DNA from: Chitinophagales bacterium
Lineage (GTDB): Bacteria; Bacteroidota; Bacteroidia; Chitinophagales; Chitinophagaceae
Assembly (NCBI GenBank): GCA_020636495.1
Contig: JACJXQ010000008.1
Location: 1,302,001 to 1,366,000 of the forward strand
Direction: 5' to 3'
DNA length: 64,000 nucleotides
Position numbers and translations under genes: made by a program. Under the pieces are notes generated by a model. It saw nothing but the letters and a program-made list of their open reading frames with translations. It made no database searches and was not told the origin of the DNA. This document shows positions 23,746 to 32,335 of this stretch, one piece after another; positions within the stretch are counted from its first letter, which is position 1, and each line of letters opens with the position of its first letter.

Positions 23746-24890
23746 ACAGGCATGTTGGCCTCGCCTGCACGGCCTGCGGGTATGCCTTTATACCGCTCGT
23801 AGGCGGTAACTCTTGCCTTCGGTGTTTTCCTACTGTCGCTGAGCCTTTTCTTCACATAGCTGTTCATCGGTATTTCGTAATACTTATAGGCTATTATACT
23901 GCCTGCAATAGTTACTGCCAGTATTATTGCCGCTGCGGCATAGCCATGCGGAATGAAGGCATATTTTTCCTGTAGTATAATGTAGTAGCGCAACACCAGT
24001 ATGTGCAGCAGGTAAAAGCTGAAGCTGGTATCACCTAAAAATACAAGCGTTTTATTTGACAGTATATCAGAGATAACACCTTTTGAGTAAGCAAATACAT
24101 ATACCAGCAGGCTCATAGGCAGCATATAATATATGCTGTAGCGGTAACCAATGGCCACCTGGTCGTGAAAGTAGATGAATGCGCCCAGCAGCAATACGGT
24201 AAACACCTCTGCTACGCTGGCAAACCTTCGGTTGTTCAGGTACTCAATATCTTTCCTGTTGGCGTAGAGCTTATACAGCATCATGCCTATTACAAAATCA
24301 CCGGTGCGCAGAATGGGGTTTACATAGAACAACGCGTGGTGAAAGACATCCCTTGTCAGGTATATGCCTATGGGCACAATGATAAAGTAAGGTAGCAGTG
24401 CCAGCCAACGGTTGCGTGTGCTCACCAATAAAAACACCAGGAACGGGAAGCAGAGGTAAAAGAACATCTCGTCCGACAAACTCCACGACACGGCATTGAA
24501 GGTCAGGTAAAAACCGTCTGATGGTATAAAGCTTTGCAACAGCAGTGCGTTCAGTATCAGCTTGTTCACAAAATTGATGAACGATTCGTGCAACATCAGG
24601 GGCATGGCCATAAGCAGGGTAAGCAGGTGCAGGGGATAGATACGTGCAAATCTGGCTTTCCAGAAACTTGAGAAGCTCGTGGTGCCGTTCAGTATCTTTT
24701 CCTGGTAGCTGTAGCTGAGAATAAAACCGCTGAGAATAAAAAAGAAACTCACCCCGATGAACCCCTCCATAAAAAAGTAGTTGTGTATATCTACTACCCA
24801 TGGGTCTGCCTCAAATTCCAAAAACCACATATGGCTCAGGAATACCAGGATGGCAAAGACGAACCGCCAGGAGGTAAGGGGTTTGATCAT
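23742..24890 (-). CDS. Acyltransferase 3 family membrane protein
   Basis: A 382-residue inner-membrane protein with about ten hydrophobic helices. Motifs of the family (OafA/YrhL, NodX) are visible: the N-terminal SWRFVFAILVFLSH with catalytic-type His20, FFILSGFILSY near 51-61, and ARFARIYPLH near 88-97. Members move acetyl or succinyl groups onto surface glycans or lipids on the outer face of the membrane. A basic cytoplasmic tail (KKRLSDSRKTPKARV) ends the protein. It is not in the polysaccharide locus, so the acceptor is open. It converges with DUF3037. Confidence 0.92.
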   Translation of the reverse strand: MIKPLTSWRFVFAILVFLSHMWFLEFEADPWVVDIHNYFFMEGFIGVSFFFILSGFILSYSYQEKILNGTTSFSSFWKARFARIYPLHLLTLLMAMPLMLHESFINFVNKLILNALLLQSFIPSDGFYLTFNAVSWSLSDEMFFYLCFPFLVFLLVSTRNRWLALLPYFIIVPIGIYLTRDVFHHALFYVNPILRTGDFVIGMMLYKLYANRKDIEYLNNRRFASVAEVFTVLLLGAFIYFHDQVAIGYRYSIYYMLPMSLLVYVFAYSKGVISDILSNKTLVFLGDTSFSFYLLHILVLRYYIILQEKYAFIPHGYAAAAIILAVTIAGSIIAYKYYEIPMNSYVKKRLSDSRKTPKARVTAYERYKGIPAGRAGEANMPV

Positions 24891-25228
24891 TGTGTGTGTC
24901 TTTTATTTTGGGGACAAGTTAAGCCCGCTATCATAAATACGGTAATATATATCCGCCAATAACATACTGTTAGGAAATTGTACATATGTGATTTCAGGAT
25001 AGTTATGGCCTGATAGCACCGCCATCTTCCTCTGGCGCAGATGTTCCGCAGGGCATCTGTGTCTTACAGATTCACCTGGTCTCCCAACCGGTATTCGGGA
25101 TACCTATGCCTGAATATAATTGAGCTGTTGATCGTCTGCTAAACAAATGTTCGCCGAATGCCGCTTTCCTGTAAATCCTCCAATCCTTGATCCCGATAGC
25201 TGTCGGGACCAATTCAGACAATTAAAAA

Positions 25229-25259
25229 TTGCAATATTGATATAAATTACGTATATTTG
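25229..25259 (+). promoter_or_regulatory. Promoter of the terminase-like gene
   Basis: TTG at 25229-25231, 20 bases, then TATATTTG at 25252-25259, fitting the Bacteroidota pattern. The start would be near 25266, placing the 7-base-pair hairpin 25271-25287 at the very 5' end of the mRNA. Confidence 0.55.
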
Positions 25260-25310
25260 CTATTGTAAATATCCTGCCCGGCAGGATGATTGTTTACCTA
25301 CCCTATAGCT

Positions 25311-25335
25311 CTCCCCTTTAGGGGAGTCGGAGGGG
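25311..25335 (+). repeat. REP-like palindrome with G-rich tail
   Basis: CTCCCC-TTTA-GGGGAG followed by TCGGAGGGG, ending 14 bases before the ATG of the terminase-like gene. The same design (palindrome plus G-rich tail) recurs at 26061-26090 inside that gene. Confidence 0.55.
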
Positions 25336-25349
25336 TTTAATTTATCACT

Positions 25350-26210
25350 ATGAATCCGAGACACCTACAGTTCTGCCTCAACTATCTGCAGACCCACGAC
25401 CCCGGCGTAGCCTACAAAATGACCTACCCCAAAGCAAGCACAAAGTCGCTCTATGCAGCCGCTTCGCGGCTCATGGCCCGCCCTGATGTATCGGCATGGA
25501 TACACGAAACAGAACAACGTGTACATGAGCGTGCCCTGCGCGAAATAGAAGAAGAGCAGGGCAGCGTGCTCAAAGAGCAGCTACTCACCATCAACCAGAA
25601 ACGAGCCGTACTCACAAAGATCATTACAGGTGAGACAAAGCGGGTACGACACATAAAAACAAAATACAGTTACGAGAAGGTAGAGGACGACCTGCCTATA
25701 TACGCCGTACTGCGCGCCATAGATATGGACACCCGCCTCGAGAATTTTTACAGGCTCCTGTCCGACCCCGCCACATGGCGCCGCACCCAAACTGTCTACG
25801 TAAACACCCCCACGCTCCAGCAACAGGTCAACGTCCTCATCTCCCAAACCACAGAACAAACCCCAACCGCCCGTCTTCGCGACGAAGTATCTGCCTCGTC
25901 AGATACGCAGGAAGCGACCTCGCGCAACACCATTTCTACCACGCATGAAGAAACACAAAACGAACGGTCCCCCGATGTCAAGGATGAAAGGCAAACGCCG
26001 TTCAGGCGTGGACCCCTCGCGCCGTCCAATTCAGAAGAAATGCGTCTCCCCGGAATGAAATCCCGCTATAGCGGGAGGGGGATAGGGGGACAACCACCCG
26101 CGCCGGACAAAACACCACCCCTGCCAATTGTTAACCTCAATGAAAAAAACATGAATCAGTTAACATTACTTAACAATCGAACACCTAAACAACAAACTTT
26201 TGAATATTGA
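25350..26210 (+). CDS. Orphan terminase-small-subunit-like DNA-binding protein
   Basis: A 286-residue protein. Residues 3-52 (RHLQFCLNYLQTHDPGVAYK, then AAASRLMARPDVSAWI) match the helix-turn-helix start of phage terminase small subunits (Terminase_2 type), including the FCLNYL opening and the final RPDVSAWI. A basic and helical middle follows to about residue 150. The last 110 residues are low-complexity (Thr, Ser, Arg, Pro) and partly encoded by a palindromic repeat. No large subunit, portal or capsid gene is near. The coding strand is C- and A-rich and G-poor, unlike the neighbours, suggesting acquisition. It may be a decayed or domesticated phage gene. Confidence 0.6.
   Translation: MNPRHLQFCLNYLQTHDPGVAYKMTYPKASTKSLYAAASRLMARPDVSAWIHETEQRVHERALREIEEEQGSVLKEQLLTINQKRAVLTKIITGETKRVRHIKTKYSYEKVEDDLPIYAVLRAIDMDTRLENFYRLLSDPATWRRTQTVYVNTPTLQQQVNVLISQTTEQTPTARLRDEVSASSDTQEATSRNTISTTHEETQNERSPDVKDERQTPFRRGPLAPSNSEEMRLPGMKSRYSGRGIGGQPPAPDKTPPLPIVNLNEKNMNQLTLLNNRTPKQQTFEY
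26061..26090 (+). repeat. Perfect palindrome with G-rich tail inside a coding region
   Basis: TCCCGCTATAGCGGGA (26061-26076, perfect) followed by a tail of G runs. It encodes SRYSGRGIGGQ in the terminase-like protein. The layout resembles REP-type elements and suggests the repeat inserted into the 3' part of the gene without breaking the frame. Confidence 0.6.
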
Positions 26211-26282
26211 ATTATAAAATATGTTGGGCAAAACTTCTTTTTTCTTTTGGCCGATTACTTTTTACTTTTGACTTAACAGGGT

Positions 26283-28067
26283 ATGTCAGACAATTACATA
26301 GTTTCAGCACGTAAATACCGCCCGCAAACCTTTGATACGGTAGTGGGGCAGGCGCATATTACCACCACGCTCAAGAATGCTATCAGGAATAATCACCTGG
26401 CGCATGCTTACCTGTTTTGTGGTCCGCGCGGTGTGGGTAAGACCACCTGCGCGCGTATACTGGCCAAGACTATCAATTGCGAAACGCCTACCGCTGATAT
26501 GGAGGCCTGCGGCAAGTGCAGTACCTGCCAGAGCTTCAGCAACCATACCTCGTTCAACATATTTGAGCTGGATGCCGCCAGTAACAACTCGGTAGATGAC
26601 ATCCGGGAACTGGTGAACCAGGTGAGGTTCGCACCACAGGCCGGTAAATACAAGATATATATCATAGACGAGGTACACATGCTGAGTGCCTCGGCTTTTA
26701 ATGCCTTCCTGAAAACACTGGAAGAGCCACCTTCGTACGCCATATTCATCCTGGCCACAACGGAGAAGCATAAGATATTACCAACTATCCTGAGCCGCTG
26801 CCAGATATTCGATTTCAAGCGTATCACTTCAGACGATATTTCTACCCACTTGCACAGCATCGCCACTAAAGAGGGCGTTGTGGCGCAGGAAGCCGCACTG
26901 CACGTAGTAGCACAGAAGAGCGAGGGTTGTATGAGGGATGCACTGAGTATGTTCGACCGTATAGTAAGCTTTACCAATGGTATGCTTACCTACAACAATA
27001 CCATGGAGCACCTGAACCTGCTGGACGCCGATTTTTACTTCGGTCTGGTAGACCATATGCTGGCACAGGATGTAAGCAGTACGCTGCTGCAACTGGACAG
27101 CGCACTGGAAAGAGGTTTTGAAGGAGATGTGATACTGGAAGGGTTGGCCGAACATTTCCGCAACCTGATGCTGTGCAAAGACCCGCGCATGGCCAAGTTG
27201 CTGGATGTGCCCAACGAGCATAAAGCTATTTATCACGAAAAGGCCAACCAGGCACCACCGTCGTTCATCATATCGGCACTGAACGTAGTGAGCGAGGCGG
27301 AGATGAACTACCGCAATGCCAATAACAAACGGCTGCATGTGGAGATGTGCCTCATCAGGCTCTGCTACTTACTCCAGGCTATGCAGCCTGGTGAAGTAAA
27401 AAAAAACACCGGTAGTGTAGATACGCTGGTTCCAACTGCTACAACTCCCGCACCACCGCCCACGCCTGTAAATGAATACAAGGCACCGCCCGCCCCCGTA
27501 CAGCAGGTACAGGAGCCCACTCCGCAACCTGTAAAGAAAGAAGAACCGCAGCCAGCGCCACAACAAACATATACACCACCCGCCCCCAAAGCAAATAGTA
27601 ATGGTGCCAGCCGACGTATCAGCAGCAACCTGCTGGACGAAATAGACCATGCAGTAAATACGGCATTGACCCAGAAAGATGAGAAAAAGGAACTGACGGA
27701 AGATGTGGTGATGCAGTTGTATGAGCAATTCAAGAAAAACATGCAGGCTGCCAATAAAATGATGTTGTATGCCCAGCTGACAAATATCAAACCCGAATTC
27801 CGCAAGCCGGACGAGGTGTGCCTAATAAGTCCCTCCGTGCTTACCGATACCTATGCCAAAGAGCACCGGAACGAGATACTGGAGTATTACCGCGAGCAGA
27901 CGGGCATTATGGTACGTGTGACCACAGAGATACAAGAGGATGAAGACATTATAGCCGAACAGCAAACCAAGGTGCTCAGCAAGCAGGATATGTTTGACGA
28001 AATGGTAGCGAAAAACCCTGACCTGGGAAGGCTGAAAGACTCGCTGGGCCTGCACCTGGACTATTGA
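26283..28067 (+). CDS. dnaX: DNA polymerase III subunits gamma and tau
   Basis: A 594-residue clamp-loader ATPase. Walker A is GPRGVGKT at 47-54. The zinc site uses C66, C76, C79 and C82. Walker B is IIDEVH at 127-132, with the SRC arginine-finger motif at 171-173. Domain III runs to about 370, then a Pro/Thr-rich linker to about 440, then the tau-specific C-terminal part. At the domain III/linker border, codons 372-375 contain a run of nine A (27398-27406) where slippage could produce a gamma-length product. It stands alone on the plus strand. TACTTTTG at 26263-26270 could be a -7 box, but no -33 element is evident. Confidence 0.97.
   Translation: MSDNYIVSARKYRPQTFDTVVGQAHITTTLKNAIRNNHLAHAYLFCGPRGVGKTTCARILAKTINCETPTADMEACGKCSTCQSFSNHTSFNIFELDAASNNSVDDIRELVNQVRFAPQAGKYKIYIIDEVHMLSASAFNAFLKTLEEPPSYAIFILATTEKHKILPTILSRCQIFDFKRITSDDISTHLHSIATKEGVVAQEAALHVVAQKSEGCMRDALSMFDRIVSFTNGMLTYNNTMEHLNLLDADFYFGLVDHMLAQDVSSTLLQLDSALERGFEGDVILEGLAEHFRNLMLCKDPRMAKLLDVPNEHKAIYHEKANQAPPSFIISALNVVSEAEMNYRNANNKRLHVEMCLIRLCYLLQAMQPGEVKKNTGSVDTLVPTATTPAPPPTPVNEYKAPPAPVQQVQEPTPQPVKKEEPQPAPQQTYTPPAPKANSNGASRRISSNLLDEIDHAVNTALTQKDEKKELTEDVVMQLYEQFKKNMQAANKMMLYAQLTNIKPEFRKPDEVCLISPSVLTDTYAKEHRNEILEYYREQTGIMVRVTTEIQEDEDIIAEQQTKVLSKQDMFDEMVAKNPDLGRLKDSLGLHLDY
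27398..27415 (+). promoter_or_regulatory. Slippery A9 run in dnaX with stops in both alternative frames
   Basis: Nine consecutive A at 27398-27406 follow GAAGT. Normal reading gives Val-Lys-Lys-Asn-Thr. A -1 shift or one extra A gives Lys-Lys-Lys-His-Arg and TAG at 27413-27415, a 377-residue product. Loss of one A also ends within six codons. The position, just after domain III, is where gamma ends in bacteria known to make two DnaX forms. Confidence 0.6.
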
Positions 28068-28176
28068 TGATATGGCATATCCTGCTATGTCTGCCCTGAA
28101 AGGGTGAAAGCAGGCAATTAAAGGTGAAATAAAAGGGGAATTGATTACTTTTGACCTCTAAAAATAAAGAGAACTC

Positions 28177-29784
28177 ATGGCCGAAGCGATACGTATGCCA
28201 CTTCTGAGTGATACGATGAAGGAAGGTGTGATAGCCGAATGGCATAAAAAGGTTGGAGATAAGGTAAAAAGTGACGATGTGATAGCCGATGTAGAGACTG
28301 ACAAGGCTACCATGGAGGTGATGCCATATGTGGACGGAACCCTTCTGTATATTGGTGTTGAGAAGGGCCAGGCTGCAAAAGTGAATGATGTCATCGCAGT
28401 AATAGGGAAAGAAGGGGAAGATTATAAGGCCCTGTTGGAAGATAAGGGAGGAGATGATGCTCCTGCAACAGAGAGTAAACCTGCTGCTGAAGAAGCTGCT
28501 CCCAAGAAAAAATCCGGTAAGCCAAAGTCGGGAGATGCAACCGTTATCCGTATGCCTTTGCTGAGTGATACGATGAAAGAAGGTAAGATCGTGGCATGGA
28601 ACAAGAAGGTAGGCGACAAGGTGAAAAGCGATGATGTATTGGCTGATGTAGAGACAGACAAGGCTACTATGGAAGTGATAGGTTATGCTGAAGGTACCCT
28701 GCTGTACATTGGCGTGAAAGAAGGTGAGGCCGCTAAAGTAAACGACATTATTGCAATAGTAGGTAAAGAAGGCACAGACATAGAACCTTATCTGGATGAC
28801 GAGGGTGAAGACGAAGCTACAACGCAGGAAACAGCAACGCCACAGGCTGTTCCTTCCGCTGCAACTACCGCACATTCAGTTGCTGCATCTGCAACAGAGA
28901 GTAGCCAGAATGGCCGTGTGAAAGCATCGCCACTGGCTAAGAAGCTGGCAGAAGACAAAGGTATAGACCTGCATAATGTACAAGGCTCCGGTGACGGAGG
29001 CCGTATCATTAAGCGTGATATAGATAATTACCAACCATCACAGGCCCCTGCACAACAAGCGGCAGGTACAGCGTTTGTACCACAAACAGCTGCTGTCGGA
29101 GAAGAAAGCTTTACAGATGTGCCGGTATCGCAGATGCGTGCAGCTATTGCCCGCAGGCTGGGCGAAAGCAAGTTTACCGCTCCGCACTTCTACCTGACCA
29201 TGACCATTACGATGGACAAGGCAATGGAGTCGCGCACGGCTATCAATGAGGTGTCTCCGGTAAAAGTATCGTTCAACGATCTGGTGATAAAAGCATGTGC
29301 TATGGCGCTGCGCCAGCACCCGTTTGTAAACAGTAGCTGGATGGGAGATAAGATCCGCCAGAACCATCATATACACATTGGTAGCGCGGTGGCTATTGAT
29401 GATGGCCTGATAGTGCCCGTTATTAAATTCGCAGATCAGAAATCACTGTCACAGATAGCACAGGAGGCAAAAGCACTGGCTGAAAAAGCACGTAATAAAA
29501 AACTGCAGCCGCCAGAGTTCAGCGGTAATACCTTTACCATCTCTAACCTGGGTATGATGGATATAGACGAGTTTACCGCCATCATCAATCCGCCGGATAG
29601 CTGCATACTGGCAGTAGGTAAAATAACACCAACCCCTGTGGTAGAAAAGGGACAGGTGGTTATCCGTCAGCTCATGAAGATAACGCTCAGCTGCGACCAT
29701 AGGGTAGTGGATGGTGCGGTAGGGTCACGTTTCCTGCAAACGCTGAAAGCCCATCTGGAGAACCCGGTAACAATGTTAGTATAA
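28177..29784 (+). CDS. pdhC: Pyruvate dehydrogenase E2, dihydrolipoamide acetyltransferase
   Basis: A 535-residue core enzyme that moves acetyl from lipoate to CoA. There are two lipoyl domains at about 3-78 and 123-200, with lipoylated lysines K43 and K162 in identical DKATMEV sites. An Ala/Thr/Ser-rich linker leads to the peripheral-subunit-binding domain at about 248-282 (VKASPLAKKLAEDKG, then GDGGRIIKRDI). The catalytic domain contains LSCDHRVVDGAVG with H508 and D512. The duplicated lipoyl domain is unusually similar between copies. E1 and E3 genes are not in the window; the oxo-acid is taken as pyruvate from the overall pattern. A terminator follows. Confidence 0.95.
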   Translation: MAEAIRMPLLSDTMKEGVIAEWHKKVGDKVKSDDVIADVETDKATMEVMPYVDGTLLYIGVEKGQAAKVNDVIAVIGKEGEDYKALLEDKGGDDAPATESKPAAEEAAPKKKSGKPKSGDATVIRMPLLSDTMKEGKIVAWNKKVGDKVKSDDVLADVETDKATMEVIGYAEGTLLYIGVKEGEAAKVNDIIAIVGKEGTDIEPYLDDEGEDEATTQETATPQAVPSAATTAHSVAASATESSQNGRVKASPLAKKLAEDKGIDLHNVQGSGDGGRIIKRDIDNYQPSQAPAQQAAGTAFVPQTAAVGEESFTDVPVSQMRAAIARRLGESKFTAPHFYLTMTITMDKAMESRTAINEVSPVKVSFNDLVIKACAMALRQHPFVNSSWMGDKIRQNHHIHIGSAVAIDDGLIVPVIKFADQKSLSQIAQEAKALAEKARNKKLQPPEFSGNTFTISNLGMMDIDEFTAIINPPDSCILAVGKITPTPVVEKGQVVIRQLMKITLSCDHRVVDGAVGSRFLQTLKAHLENPVTMLV

Positions 29785-29803
29785 GCAATAACTTACTATA
29801 GAT

Positions 29804-29830
29804 AAAAAGGCTGCCATTGGCAGCCTTTTT
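29804..29830. terminator. Bidirectional terminator between pdhC and the choice-of-anchor gene
   Basis: AAAAAGGCTGCC, loop ATT, GGCAGCCTTTTT. The stem has A and T tracts on both sides, so it can end transcription in both directions between the convergent genes. Confidence 0.92.
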
Positions 29831-29856
29831 GTTATGACGTTTACCAGAGTTTAAAC

Positions 29857-30690
29857 TTAAAGCTTATTGAAACTGATTACTTTTTGTGATGTGCCGTCAG
29901 TTATCTTAAGGAAGTTTATTCCAGCCGGTAATGCTGTTATATCTATACTATTTATATTATTGTACAGCTGGCCTTTCGCAGATACTGCACCATTGATATT
30001 GTAAATAGCATACTGGTAACTGTTAGCAGAAGTATTGCTGATAGCTACATTAAGCGTATTTGCGGCAGGGTTAGGATACGCGCTAACTGTAATGCCTCCA
30101 TTGATATCATATACAGACGCTGGGGCGCCTTCTTTAAAAGTAGCTGTACCCAGGTTGTATGTATCACCAGCGTCTGCCGATCCATTACCATTACAGTTAT
30201 TTACTGCAACGTTAACCGTTACATCACCGGTACCTTTGGCAGGAGCAGTCCATTCGAAGACAGCGCCGAAGAAGCCGGCAACAGGGCTCATGGGAGAGCT
30301 ATGTTCCGCTACAAGGAATGAAGACTTGGCAGTGATCTTTGTTTTTGCCGATGTTGCATTGGCTAAGGTGCCTGCCTGTGTATTGGATGGGGTGCTGAAC
30401 ATAGCGATAAAGCCATATTTTGTAGCGCCTGTTGCAGTAGAGGCAAGTGTTACAATGTACGTTGAACCTGGTTTGTATTCACCATTAGTAACCGGCATAC
30501 TGGTTGATTTCTCTACCAGGTTGACTGAAATAGTGCCTGTTGCTGCAGCACCTCCGTGGCAACCTGCACCGCCACACCCGGTTTTAGCAGTTTGAATTCC
30601 GTTAGGGGTACCGGACGCACCGTTATCATTGCTGGATAGCGTTACGAACAGGAAACCTGCTGTAAAGGTTAAAAGTAAAGTACGTTTCAT
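29857..30690 (-). CDS. Secreted Reeler/choice-of-anchor protein with T9SS sorting domain
   Basis: A 277-residue protein with a signal peptide (about 1-18). A Gly-rich segment follows, TGCGGAGCHGG (C-x4-CH, not the C-x2-CH of c-type haem). A beta-rich domain contains YKPGSTYIVTL and GFIAMFST, resembling the Reeler / choice-of-anchor V domains seen in Bacteroidota cargo. From about 205, VSAYPNPAANTLNVAISN and GINFLKITDGTSQKVISFNKL form a type A T9SS C-terminal signal. It converges with pdhC across a shared terminator. The ligand is unknown. Confidence 0.8.
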   Translation of the reverse strand: MKRTLLLTFTAGFLFVTLSSNDNGASGTPNGIQTAKTGCGGAGCHGGAAATGTISVNLVEKSTSMPVTNGEYKPGSTYIVTLASTATGATKYGFIAMFSTPSNTQAGTLANATSAKTKITAKSSFLVAEHSSPMSPVAGFFGAVFEWTAPAKGTGDVTVNVAVNNCNGNGSADAGDTYNLGTATFKEGAPASVYDINGGITVSAYPNPAANTLNVAISNTSANSYQYAIYNINGAVSAKGQLYNNINSIDITALPAGINFLKITDGTSQKVISFNKL

Positions 30691-30891
30691 AAGCTGTTTA
30701 GTTTAATTAAATCTGAAGATAGATAATTTGTTGTTTATACAACAATCGAGCCAGGTATTTAATTTTTAGAAAGATGAATGCATAGATATACGTGCTACCT
30801 GAATATTGAGCATGGTGTGTATGTTGCATATCGGTTAATTCAAGCCTCCCAACAATTTTTTTTACCTTCGCGCAGTAATTCAAAGCACATT

Positions 30892-32262
30892 ATGACTCCT
30901 GACAAAAAGGTTTACGACAACATTCTGCAAACGATAGGTAATACGCCACTCATCAGGCTGAACAGGGTAACATCGACCCTGCCCTGCCCTGTGTATGCAA
31001 AGGTGGATTATTTTAACCCAGGCAACAGTATTAAAGACCGTATGGCGGTAAAAATGCTGGATGTTGCCGAAGAACAAGGCCTGATAAAGCCCGGAGGTAC
31101 TATCATAGAAGGCACATCAGGTAATACAGGTATGGGGCTTGCACTAGCGGCTATACAGCGTGGCTATAAATGTATTTTTACGACCACTGATAAGCAGAGT
31201 AAGGAAAAAGCAGATATACTGAAGGCATTTGGAGCAGAAGTGATAGTGTGTCCTACGGATGTAGAGCCGGAAGATCCGAGATCTTACTATTCTGTATCGG
31301 CAAGACTGGCCAAAGAAGTACCCAACAGCTGGTATGTGAACCAATATGATAACCTGGCCAACAGGTTGGCGCATTATGAGCAGACAGGCCCCGAGATATG
31401 GCACCAGACGGAAGGTAAGGTGACTCACCTGGTTGTAGCTACAGGCACCGGAGGTACTATGACAGGTACCGGTATGTACCTGAAAGAGCAAAACCCTGAT
31501 ATTAAGGTATGGGCAATAGACAGCTATGGCTCTTTACTGACCAAGTGGCACCGTACCGGTGAGCTGGATATGAATGAAGTACATAGCTACATTACGGAGG
31601 GGATAGGTGAAGATTTCCTTCCCAAGAATTACATACGCGATGTGGCTGATCATTTTGAACAGGTAACTGACAAGGATGGTGCTGTAATGGCACGTAAGAT
31701 CACGAAAGAGGAAGGTATATTTGTAGGTTATTCTGCAGGTAGTGCTATAGCCGGTCTGCATCAATTGAAAGACAGGCTGAAACCGACAGACCTTGTAGTT
31801 GTTATTTTTCACGACCATGGTAGCCGTTATGTAGGTAAGATATACAACGATGAGTGGATGCTGGACCGGGGATTCCTGGATGTGGAAACTGTCGGAGATC
31901 TGCTGGGAGGGCTTGGCCGCCGCAGGTTGGTGACAATAGATGAAGATGCTAAAGTAAGCCAGGCATTCGACCTGATGAAGAAGTATGATATTGAGCAGAT
32001 ACCTGTGATGAAAGAAACGCAAATAACAGGTACTATTACACAGATGGGATTGTTCAAAAAAATGATCGACAACCACGACGTGAAAGATTTTAATGTGGCA
32101 GATGTGATGGAAGCTCCGATGCCTGTAGTTGAAATGTCGTTACCATTAGACAGGCTAAGCAGTGCAATAGGTAAAGATAATGGTGCTGTATTGGCAAAAG
32201 ACGATAGCGGCCAATACCATATACTTACGAAGTATGATATTATTAATGCATTGAGTAAATAA
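30892..32262 (+). CDS. Cystathionine beta-synthase-like PLP enzyme with two CBS domains
   Basis: A 456-residue enzyme of the cysteine synthase/CBS fold. The start at 30892 is chosen because the extension from 30778 has no family similarity and crosses the promoter region. The PLP lysine is K48 in NPGNSIKDR, the substrate loop is EGTSGNTGMG at 73-82, and the phosphate loop is GTGGTMTG near 188. From about 340 two CBS domains follow (DEDAKVSQAFDLMKKYDIEQ and DVMEAPMPVVE), which in the human enzyme bind AdoMet. The product would be cystathionine from homocysteine and serine, or cysteine. It diverges from the Reeler-like gene. Confidence 0.93.
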   Translation: MTPDKKVYDNILQTIGNTPLIRLNRVTSTLPCPVYAKVDYFNPGNSIKDRMAVKMLDVAEEQGLIKPGGTIIEGTSGNTGMGLALAAIQRGYKCIFTTTDKQSKEKADILKAFGAEVIVCPTDVEPEDPRSYYSVSARLAKEVPNSWYVNQYDNLANRLAHYEQTGPEIWHQTEGKVTHLVVATGTGGTMTGTGMYLKEQNPDIKVWAIDSYGSLLTKWHRTGELDMNEVHSYITEGIGEDFLPKNYIRDVADHFEQVTDKDGAVMARKITKEEGIFVGYSAGSAIAGLHQLKDRLKPTDLVVVIFHDHGSRYVGKIYNDEWMLDRGFLDVETVGDLLGGLGRRRLVTIDEDAKVSQAFDLMKKYDIEQIPVMKETQITGTITQMGLFKKMIDNHDVKDFNVADVMEAPMPVVEMSLPLDRLSSAIGKDNGAVLAKDDSGQYHILTKYDIINALSK

Positions 32263-32293
32263 TGCTTAAAACCTTAGAAATTTGGAATTAGTA

Positions 32294-32325
32294 AGCCCCC
32301 GTAATCTGCGGGGGCTCACTTTTTC
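32294..32325 (+). terminator. Terminator after the cystathionine beta-synthase-like gene
   Basis: AGCCCCCG, loop TAATCTG, CGGGGGCT, then CACTTTTT. It lies between convergent genes; the T tract favours the plus direction. Confidence 0.75.
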
Positions 32326-32335
32326 GGGTATTTTA

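Larger units (their letters stand above)
24891..25349. other. 459-base non-coding gap with short inverted repeats
   Basis: No gene was found. The region has several imperfect palindromes: TCCCGATAGC/TGTCGGGA at 25191-25208 (one wobble), ATCCTGC-CCG-GCAGGAT at 25271-25287, and CTCCCC-TTTA-GGGGAG at 25311-25326. A promoter for the next gene is described separately. The stretch 24960-25140 shows nothing recognisable. Confidence 0.6.

Noticed and set aside
27976..28875. A 299-codon open frame on the minus strand opposite pdhC
   Set aside because: It lies entirely opposite the lipoyl domains of pdhC and the end of dnaX. The translated product is rich in Cys, Phe and Ser, as expected from reading the reverse of a good gene.
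30778..30891. Longer start for the cystathionine beta-synthase-like protein
   Set aside because: The extra 38 residues have no family similarity and the ATG at 30892 begins directly at the conserved fold.
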